Assembly (NCBI GenBank): GCA_009649835.1
Contig: PYCK01000116.1
Coordinates: 1 to 11,864, forward strand
Reading direction: 5' to 3'
Source of the DNA: Candidatus Methanocomedens sp.
GTDB taxonomy: Archaea > Halobacteriota > Methanosarcinia > Methanosarcinales > Methanocomedenaceae
DNA: 11,864 bases
A model generated the notes under the pieces. The model was not told the origin of the DNA. It worked only from the letters and a program-made list of their open reading frames with translations, and ran no database searches. The translations under genes were made by a program, and so were the position numbers. Below are positions 7,113 to 11,864 of this stretch, piece by piece. Within the stretch, counting starts at the first letter, position 1, and each line of letters opens with the position of its first letter.

Positions 7113-7178
7113 GTAGATACATTAGTGGAAACAAAAATAGATACTACAGATACGTATATTGCAGACGATACATTGTAA
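7113..7178 (+). other. In-frame continuation of the L37Ae tail after its stop
   Basis: After TAA at 7110-7112 the same frame runs 21 more codons to a second TAA at 7176-7178. The encoded residues are again Asp/Thr/Glu/Val-rich (for example VDTLVETKID), matching the tail before the stop. This suggests that the tail was once longer and was cut by a nonsense change, or that this low-complexity DNA simply expands and decays freely. Readthrough is possible but unsupported. The remaining bases to rpoP hold only its ribosome binding site. Confidence 0.5.
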
Positions 7179-7201
7179 AATATTAACAGGTGAACTGATA
7201 A

Positions 7202-7339
7202 ATGGTATATTTCTGCACTCGTTGTAAGCGTCTGGTCGAGATCGACTATGAGGCTATGGGTATCCGATGTCCTTATTGCGGACACCGCATACTGATAAAA
7301 CAAAGACCCACCCTGGTGAAAAGGGTGGAAGCAGTCTAA
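7202..7339 (+). CDS. rpoP: DNA-directed RNA polymerase subunit P (Rpb12-like)
   Basis: This 45-residue protein is the smallest zinc-binding subunit of archaeal RNA polymerase, the counterpart of Rpb12, and helps the D/L/N/P assembly platform. Four cysteines form the zinc ribbon: C5-x2-C8 in FCTRCKR and C23-x2-C26 in [10 protein letters not shown]. The C-terminal [11 protein letters not shown] is also typical of the family. AGGTGA at 7188-7193 sits 8 nt before the ATG. Its position between L37Ae and Pcc1 is the classical order in archaeal genomes. A hairpin with a T-rich tract follows 16 nt after the stop. Confidence 0.93.
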   Translation: MVYFCTRCKRLVEIDYEAMGIRCPYCGHRILIKQRPTLVKRVEAV

Positions 7340-7355
7340 CGTAAGGTTATTTGGC

Positions 7356-7391
7356 GGAGGGTACTTAGATACTCTCCATTTTTTTATTTTT
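7356..7391 (+). terminator. Intrinsic-type terminator after rpoP
   Basis: Bases 7356-7363 pair with 7370-7377 (GGAGGGTA, loop CTTAGA, TACTCTCC), an 8-bp stem with one G-U wobble. A T7 run (7379-7385), one A, and a T5 run (7387-7391) follow. This is the strongest terminator-like sequence in the window and probably ends or attenuates the exosome transcript. The T-rich stretch might also contribute to a promoter for the genes that follow, since a start about 25 nt on would fall just before the pcc1 ribosome binding site. Confidence 0.7.
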
Positions 7392-7410
7392 ACCTTCGTA
7401 GGACTATTAA

Positions 7411-7416
7411 GGGGAG
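7411..7416 (+). promoter_or_regulatory. Ribosome binding site deciding the pcc1 start
   Basis: GGGGAG lies 6 nt before CTG at 7423, ideal spacing for that codon. The only in-frame ATG, at 7453, is 36 nt away from this site and has no good site of its own. An in-frame stop at 7408-7410 excludes any start further upstream. Confidence 0.55.
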
Positions 7417-7422
7417 TTTGGT

Positions 7423-7662
7423 CTGGAAATTAAATCTGAGTTTCTTTTTGAAATGGATGGAGACGTTCAGGTAGTGTACCGGTCCCTCAAGCCTGAGCTG
7501 GAAGCTACACATCAACGCAGTGCCACAGAACTGGGGGTACAGGGTAACTCCCTGGTCCTAAGAATATGTTCTGAGGATATGGTATCCATGAGGGCTGCCT
7601 TGAACGGATGGCTGCGACTTATAAGGATAGCGGTTGAGATGAATGCGACAATAGAAAGTTAG
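7423..7662 (+). CDS. pcc1: KEOPS complex subunit Pcc1, probable CTG start
   Basis: Pcc1 is the small dimerising subunit of KEOPS, which with Kae1 installs the threonylcarbamoyl group at A37 of ANN-decoding tRNAs. The sequence VYRSLKPELEA, the segment SLVLRICSEDMVSMRAALNGWLRL and the length (79 residues from CTG) fit the family. Starting at ATG 7453 would leave 69 residues and delete the first beta-strand, which is seen in the upstream in-frame codons (EIKSEFLFEMDGDVQ). No ATG, GTG or TTG lies in frame before that strand, while CTG at 7423 has GGGGAG six bases upstream. ATT at 7429 is a less likely alternative. It follows the rpoP terminator and precedes prefoldin beta by 55 nt. It ends in TAG. 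Confidence 0.85.
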   Translation: MEIKSEFLFEMDGDVQVVYRSLKPELEATHQRSATELGVQGNSLVLRICSEDMVSMRAALNGWLRLIRIAVEMNATIES

Positions 7663-7717
7663 AAGTACTATTGTGCCATGAATGAAATCAAATTGATATA
7701 TGAATAGGTGAATTTTA

Positions 7718-8080
7718 ATGAGCGGAGAATTACCACCACAGGTCCAGAACCAGATTGCCCAATTGCAGCAGGTACAGCAACAGGCACAGGCTTTGGCGCA
7801 GCAAAAGAACCAGTTAGAGATCATGGTAAAAGAGTCTGACATGGCTCTCGGGGAACTGGAAAAGATAGATGAGGATGTAACTGTTTTTAAAAATATTGGC
7901 AACTTGATGATAAAAGCCGAAAAAGGCACTGTTGTTGAGGATCTAAAGGAAAAGAAAGAAACCCTTGATCTTAGACTTCAGACAATTGTCAGGCAGGAAG
8001 AACGGATCCATAAGAGATTTACACAATTACAGGAACAACTCAAGACGTCTGTGGGTTCACCAGGAATGCATGCTGAATAA
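7718..8080 (+). CDS. pfdB: Prefoldin beta subunit
   Basis: Prefoldin is a hexamer of two alpha and four beta subunits that holds unfolded proteins and passes them to the group II chaperonin (thermosome). The 120-residue length is standard. Two long helices form the coiled coil: an N-terminal Gln-rich one (LPPQVQNQIAQLQQVQQQAQ onward) and a C-terminal one (about 74-110, LKEKKETLDLRLQ then EERIHKRFTQLQEQL). Between them is the beta-hairpin region DVTVFKNIGNLMIK. AGGTGA at 7706-7711 lies 6 nt before the ATG. The conserved neighbourhood of Pcc1 and the DHH gene supports the call. Confidence 0.95.
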   Translation: MSGELPPQVQNQIAQLQQVQQQAQALAQQKNQLEIMVKESDMALGELEKIDEDVTVFKNIGNLMIKAEKGTVVEDLKEKKETLDLRLQTIVRQEERIHKRFTQLQEQLKTSVGSPGMHAE

Positions 8081-8106
8081 ATTTCAGCTTTTTTAGGTAT
8101 CAGACC

Positions 8107-9063
8107 ATGGAAGTCGATGAGTTCGGTTTTTACAACCGGCTCCTGGATTATTCAAATATCCTATTTCTCTGTCACCGGAATGCAGACCCGGATGCAGTAG
8201 GAAGTGCCTATACGTTAGCTGAGGCTATGGGGGGAGTCGTTGGTGTGGTGGATGGATGCAACCGTGTTGGCAAGATGTTGGTCAATGCACTTGAAATCAA
8301 TGTGGTTGTAAATCCTGATCCTTCAAATTATGATTTTACTGTAGTTGTGGATACAAGTACACAGGCGCAGCTTAATGATACTAAGTTAACAAAATATGCT
8401 GTCGTGGACCATCATTCTACATGTTCAATAAAGGATGATGCTGAATTTTATATACACAGGTGTGCCAGTTCTACTGCAGAAATTGTGTTTGAAATAATCA
8501 AGAGTATGGATGCTCCTGTTATGAGGAAGTCTGCCATGTCCCTTGTTACCGGTATTATCACTGATACAGGTAATTTTAAATATGCTTCACCCCAGTCATT
8601 CAGGACACTGGCAGAGATCATAGAGACCAGCGGAGTGGAATATGGGGAAGTAGTGGATATATTGGCCTCCACGCCCCAGGATATCAGCATGAGGATAGCT
8701 ATCCTGAAAGCGGCTATGAGGGCGCAGATCCAGCGGGTAGGTGAACATATCATTGCTATTAGTACTATAAGTTCTTTCGGCGGTACAGCGGCAGGTATAT
8801 TGACCCATATCGGTGCAGATGTGTCTTTTGTCGGTGCAGAGAAAGATGGTGTTATCAGGATCAGCGGCCGGGCAAGACGCACTGCTATTGAGGATGGTGT
8901 GAACATGGGCCAGATCATGCATGATGTTAGTAAGGTGTATGGCGGTACGGGCGGGGGACATGATGGTGCCGCAGGGCTGGATGTGGATGGGGGAGATGTC
9001 CAGGAGATACTTACAAGCTGTCTGGATATGGCTGTGGGGATTCTGCAGCGGCATAAAACCTGA
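8107..9063 (+). CDS. DHH/DHHA1-family phosphoesterase
   Basis: This 318-residue protein belongs to the DHH superfamily of metal-dependent phosphoesterases, which includes RecJ and NrnA-like oligoribonucleases. Metal-binding motifs appear in order: HRNADPDAVGSA (H23, D27, D29), VVVDTST (D82), VVDHHST (D101, H102, H103) and ITDTGNFKYA (D153). The C-terminal DHHA1 substrate-binding domain has RISGRARR (251-258) and the glycine-rich GGTGGGHDGAAG (279-290). The size and single DHH-DHHA1 layout favour a nanoRNase or pAp-phosphatase-like enzyme over full-length RecJ, but the substrate cannot be read from the sequence. Its position at the end of the exosome superoperon would suit clean-up of short oligonucleotides left by RNA decay (inference). 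AGGT at 8095-8098 precedes the ATG. Confidence 0.9.
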   Translation: MEVDEFGFYNRLLDYSNILFLCHRNADPDAVGSAYTLAEAMGGVVGVVDGCNRVGKMLVNALEINVVVNPDPSNYDFTVVVDTSTQAQLNDTKLTKYAVVDHHSTCSIKDDAEFYIHRCASSTAEIVFEIIKSMDAPVMRKSAMSLVTGIITDTGNFKYASPQSFRTLAEIIETSGVEYGEVVDILASTPQDISMRIAILKAAMRAQIQRVGEHIIAISTISSFGGTAAGILTHIGADVSFVGAEKDGVIRISGRARRTAIEDGVNMGQIMHDVSKVYGGTGGGHDGAAGLDVDGGDVQEILTSCLDMAVGILQRHKT

Positions 9064-9078
9064 CTTTCAGGCTTTTAT
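9053..9078. terminator. Palindrome between convergent genes, likely bidirectional terminator
   Basis: ATAAAACCTGA (9053-9063) pairs with TCAGG-C-TTTTAT (9067-9078), giving 11 bp with one bulged C at 9072 and a 3-base loop. The stem contains the DHH stop codon TGA at 9061-9063. Its ends are A-rich on one side and T-rich on the other, so either strand yields a hairpin ending in Us, which suits termination of both converging transcripts. Confidence 0.55.
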
Positions 9079-9232
9079 ACAGGCTGTCCCTCAATTCAAT
9101 TCAGGTTCTCCTTGATATGTTCCAATCTCTCGATCATGCTATCGCAATTTACAGGAGGAAATCCTCCAATGACTATTCTGGTTGGCTCTCCTCAGGTATG
9201 CGTATCCACCACAAAGAGGACTCTCTCGGTTC
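9079..9232. other. Convergent intergenic spacer
   Basis: This roughly 150-base spacer separates the ends of the DHH gene and the uridine phosphorylase gene. I see no convincing gene in it. It has a perfect small inverted repeat at 9154-9167 (GGAGG, loop AAAT, CCTCC) with no adjoining T-tract. That hairpin could support the 3' end of the - strand transcript. Confidence 0.4.
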
Positions 9233-10009
9233 TCATAACATCACCGTACTCCTCAGATATTCTATAACAAGTCGTATTGCCCTCTCCACAGCCACATCCA
9301 TCTGCTCAACAACAATATCGCTACTGTCCAGCCGTTCACCAATGATGCCTGTCACACAGGCTGTGGGGATATCAAACAGTCTCCCCATTATAAAAAGCAA
9401 CGAGCATTCCATCTCCATGTTCACCGCACCCAACCTGCTCCAATAATCCACAGCATCCCTGTATCTGATCTCACCGGGCTGGTATCCACGAAATCCATCC
9501 TTTCTGCCCTGACCTGTATAAAATGTTGCCGTAGAAACGGTAATCCCACTTACATAAGGAATCTCAAGTTTTTCCGCTGTTTGAATCAGTTCATAAGTCA
9601 TCCTGATATCAGGGACGGCTGGATATTCCGGGTCAGGAATAATCTGAGGAGATGCCCCGTCCAGTCTCACCGCACCCTCTGAAATAGCGACTTTCCCTGC
9701 AGATGCTTCCTTGCTCAAACCGCCGCATGTGCCAACACGAATCACCCCTTTTAACACAGGCATACTCTTGAATGCCTCGTCCAGCATTATTGAAAGCCCT
9801 GGTCCACCTATTCCATGTGAGATTACTGCTACTTTCGTATTCGGAAACGTTCCTATCCAGGTTCTGTATTCGCGATTGTTACCGATCATCTCAGGACTAT
9901 CCAGATGAGAGGCGATCTTATCAGTCCTTCTTGGGTCGCCACATGTGATCAGCCATTGGACATCGCTCACAAGATCTTGATTGATAGCCAGATGGTATGT
10001 ATCTCGCAT
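9233..10009 (-). CDS. udp: Uridine phosphorylase
   Basis: This NP-I family nucleoside phosphorylase should convert uridine (and probably deoxyuridine) plus phosphate to uracil and (deoxy)ribose-1-phosphate. The 258-residue protein aligns by eye with E. coli Udp along most of its length: GDPRRTDKIA (24-33), HGIGGPGLSIMLDE (65-78), RVGTCGG (91-97), VRLDGAS (114-120), EYPAVPD (128-134), and the ribose-binding NMEME (197-201). TFYTGQGRKD at 162-171 keeps Gln167 and Arg169, the uracil-recognising pair of bacterial enzymes, which favours uridine over purine nucleosides. GAGGTG (10014-10019, - strand) lies in the last codons of the upstream oxidoreductase and four bases before the ATG. One base separates the two genes, so they are co-translated. 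Confidence 0.92.
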   Translation of the reverse strand: MRDTYHLAINQDLVSDVQWLITCGDPRRTDKIASHLDSPEMIGNNREYRTWIGTFPNTKVAVISHGIGGPGLSIMLDEAFKSMPVLKGVIRVGTCGGLSKEASAGKVAISEGAVRLDGASPQIIPDPEYPAVPDIRMTYELIQTAEKLEIPYVSGITVSTATFYTGQGRKDGFRGYQPGEIRYRDAVDYWSRLGAVNMEMECSLLFIMGRLFDIPTACVTGIIGERLDSSDIVVEQMDVAVERAIRLVIEYLRSTVML

Positions 10010-10010
10010 C

Positions 10011-11864
10011 TCACACCTCGGGTTCGTTTACAAAGGCACGCTTCCTCCCATGCGGGTATTCATGGGGATGCCAGAGAGGTGCCCCATCCCAATCCGGATA
10101 GGGATTGTGTGCCTCAATCTCATCAGCCACGTATCTCAATCCCAGGCGCTCAAGCCGCTTCCGAGTCGGGACTCCTGTCTCAGGGTCGTAGCCGTGAACT
10201 ATATAATACTCCGTAAGCATCTCTGCATGCTTCTCCAGCTCCTCTTTCTCTTGCTGGGTTCCTTTCATCACCGGCTTCTGCGGCAGCCTGTCATGCTCCC
10301 TCGTTATCCCCTGCCTGATATTGAATGCCCTTTCCAGGATGTAGATCCTGTCTGCGGCTTCCTCCAGCCTGTAGGCGTCAAACTCAATGCCGGTTGCTGC
10401 TGTCAGCAGTTTTGCCAGCCCACCCCAGAGCGGGTGCTTCCACACGAGCGGCACGGCACAGACCCAGCTGTTGACGGCTCCTTTGCAGCGCCCTATCGAA
10501 TCCGTAAGCGTCGTGGCTCTTTCAGAGATGGTGATACCCTCCACCGGATCTTGCGATATCTGGGGAAACATACCTGTATTTACGAGTATCTGGAAGAAAT
10601 CAGGATCGTTCTCCCCGTATGCCCAGCTCCTCCCCCTGAGGTGATCGGCGCCCCTGGTCGAGGTCGCATGAGCAAGGGCAAAAAGTCCTGGAGGGTGGGT
10701 GCCACGGCTGAGCCCCTTGACATGATAGCAGTAATCCATCGCTCCTCTGCCGATGATCTTTGCAAAGCTATACATCCCCTCGGCTACCAGATTGCCGAAC
10801 CCCTCTCTCAGCGCGATTCGATGGATCAGTTCGATCTGGGAATCTGCGTCTTCCCAGTCCAGCGACAGCCCACCTGTGTCCTCCTTGGTGATGATACCCC
10901 GGCTGTAGAGGTCCTTTGCGAAGGCGATCGCATTACCGAGTCCTATCACGTCCATTCCATAAGCATCGGCGAGGTTTCCCATCTCCATTATTGCAATGGG
11001 ATTCAGGATGCCGCAGTTGGTGCCCAAGCTGGCAATGCACTCGAACTCAAGGGCAGAGCCCTCTTCTCCTGCACGCCCGCCGACCGGGATCCTGTAGACA
11101 TCCTTGCACCTGACAGGGCAGTCATAGCAACCCGCCCGCCCTATCTCGTATTTCTTCCACGCCTCTGGCGCCAGATCCGCGGGGATTTCATCGACAGAGA
11201 GGTTCTTCTGGAAGTACCTGTAGCCCGGCAACCAGTACGTCATACCGATGTGTGTGCCGTACACGGCAATGACCTCATGTTGGAGGTGGTCTTTCAAAAA
11301 GAACTCTCTGTCATCCTGTGCCAGTTGCTTAAACTCTTCGGATCTGGCAAGCTCCACCCTGCCAGTGCCCCTGACTGCGATCGCCTTCAAATTCTTCGAG
11401 CCCCACACAGCTCCACTTCCGGTGGCAGCAGAAGCATATTTGTCAACAATGGTGGACGCGAATCGGACCAGGTTTTCTCCGGCAGGACCGATACATGCCA
11501 CGCCGATTTGTTCCCCATGCCTTTTGTGAAGCACGTCTGCGATTTCCCAGGTCGTTTTGCCCCACATGTCCGAGGCATCCCTCAGTTCGACGTTTCCGTC
11601 GTCTATCCAGAGGTACTTCGGGCTGCTCGCCCTTCCGGTTATCACAATCTGGTCATAACCTGCCAGCTTCAAAAACGCAGCGAAGGAGCCCCCGGCGTTT
11701 CCATCACCCAGGATGCCGCTGCAGGGTGAAAGGGTGCTGACCTCGATCCTGCTTGTCATGCACAGAGGTGTGCCTGTGAGAGGACCAGGAGCAAGACACA
11801 GGACGTTTTCCGGACTTAAGGGGTCGATTCCAGGCTTCACCTCTTTAAACAGGGTAAGCGAGTT
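10011..11864 (-). CDS. Aldehyde ferredoxin oxidoreductase family (tungsten-type), 5' end outside window
   Basis: This is a tungstopterin-dependent enzyme family that oxidises aldehydes to carboxylates and reduces ferredoxin. The frame stays open to the window edge and reads LFKEVKPGIDPLSPENVL, the usual internal start region of the family, so about 40 N-terminal residues are missing. A GTG at 11838-11840 is only an internal codon. Counting from it, landmarks are ENVLCLAPGPLTGT (11-24), GSGAVWGSKNLKAIAVRGTG (141-160), the Fe4S4 cysteines C238, C241 and C245 (CYDCPVRC) with the fourth at C452 (DSIGRCKGAV), and HATSTRGADHLRG (391-403). All cluster ligands are present. The family block usually written RGGLGAVMGSKNLKAI is altered to TGSGAVWGSKNLKAI. 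The substrate cannot be assigned. It is immediately followed by udp, and it is more GC-rich than the superoperon. Confidence 0.93.
   Translation of the reverse strand, partial: NSLTLFKEVKPGIDPLSPENVLCLAPGPLTGTPLCMTSRIEVSTLSPCSGILGDGNAGGSFAAFLKLAGYDQIVITGRASSPKYLWIDDGNVELRDASDMWGKTTWEIADVLHKRHGEQIGVACIGPAGENLVRFASTIVDKYASAATGSGAVWGSKNLKAIAVRGTGRVELARSEEFKQLAQDDREFFLKDHLQHEVIAVYGTHIGMTYWLPGYRYFQKNLSVDEIPADLAPEAWKKYEIGRAGCYDCPVRCKDVYRIPVGGRAGEEGSALEFECIASLGTNCGILNPIAIMEMGNLADAYGMDVIGLGNAIAFAKDLYSRGIITKEDTGGLSLDWEDADSQIELIHRIALREGFGNLVAEGMYSFAKIIGRGAMDYCYHVKGLSRGTHPPGLFALAHATSTRGADHLRGRSWAYGENDPDFFQILVNTGMFPQISQDPVEGITISERATTLTDSIGRCKGAVNSWVCAVPLVWKHPLWGGLAKLLTAATGIEFDAYRLEEAADRIYILERAFNIRQGITREHDRLPQKPVMKGTQQEKEELEKHAEMLTEYYIVHGYDPETGVPTRKRLERLGLRYVADEIEAHNPYPDWDGAPLWHPHEYPHGRKRAFVNEPEV

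Noticed and set aside
7692..7705. AT-rich GATATATGAAT before prefoldin beta as a promoter
   Set aside because: It is too close to the ATG at 7718: the predicted start would lie at or after the start codon, although AGGTGA at 7706 is a well-spaced ribosome binding site implying a leader.
9981..11729. A 582-codon open frame on the + strand opposite the oxidoreductase gene
   Set aside because: It is a shadow of the GC-rich coding sequence on the other strand. Its translation is rich in Cys, His, Arg and Pro with no recognisable family, while the - strand shows all oxidoreductase motifs.
1..11864. CRISPR array, insertion sequence, tRNA or rRNA gene
   Set aside because: No spaced direct repeats, transposase motifs, terminal inverted repeats with target duplications, or tRNA cloverleaf with a TTCRA arm were seen. 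The only tandem repeats are inside rrp41.

Overview
The window looks like a euryarchaeal chromosome segment, most likely from the Methanosarcinales or a close relative such as an ANME-2 or Methanoperedens-type lineage. This placement is by gene content and by the proteasome alpha subunit, whose N-terminal half reads almost like the Methanosarcina protein as I remember it. I ran no search. Start sites carry archaeal Shine-Dalgarno cores (GGAG, GAGG, AGGTGA).

Bases 118-9063, all on the + strand, hold the archaeal exosome superoperon. The order is ribosomal protein L15e; a predicted exosome RNA-binding protein (COG1325 type); RNase P proteins Rnp3 (Rpp30) and Rnp2 (Pop5); 20S proteasome alpha (PsmA); an SBDS homologue; exosome cap protein Rrp4; the exosome ring subunits Rrp41 and Rrp42; ribosomal protein L37Ae; RNA polymerase subunit P (RpoP, 45 aa); KEOPS subunit Pcc1; prefoldin beta; and a DHH-family phosphoesterase. 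The array links ribosome assembly, tRNA 5' processing and modification, RNA decay, transcription, and protein folding and degradation. Many genes overlap or nearly touch: Rnp3/Rnp2 by 4 nt, Rnp2/PsmA by 1 nt, Rrp41/Rrp42 by 8 nt. Likely transcript boundaries are a hairpin plus T-tract after L15e, another after rpoP, and a palindrome at the end of the DHH gene. The L15e gene is preceded by a TATA-like box and a leader that can fold into a three-way junction.

Bases 9233-11864 are on the - strand and converge on the superoperon. They hold a tungsten-type aldehyde ferredoxin oxidoreductase (5' end outside the window) followed after 1 nt by a uridine phosphorylase. The pair looks translationally coupled. 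The oxidoreductase part is visibly more GC-rich than the superoperon.

I found no wholly new system. The points most worth a second look are: (i) acidic, Glu/Thr-rich C-terminal tails sharing similar words on PsmA, Rrp41 and L37Ae, with an exact 18-bp tandem periodicity in Rrp41 and an in-frame continuation of the L37Ae tail beyond its stop codon; (ii) an apparent CTG start for Pcc1; (iii) a long AT-rich Rnp2 extension carrying two perfect inverted repeats just before psmA; (iv) the structured L15e leader; (v) the oxidoreductase/uridine phosphorylase pair, which may serve (deoxy)nucleoside breakdown.
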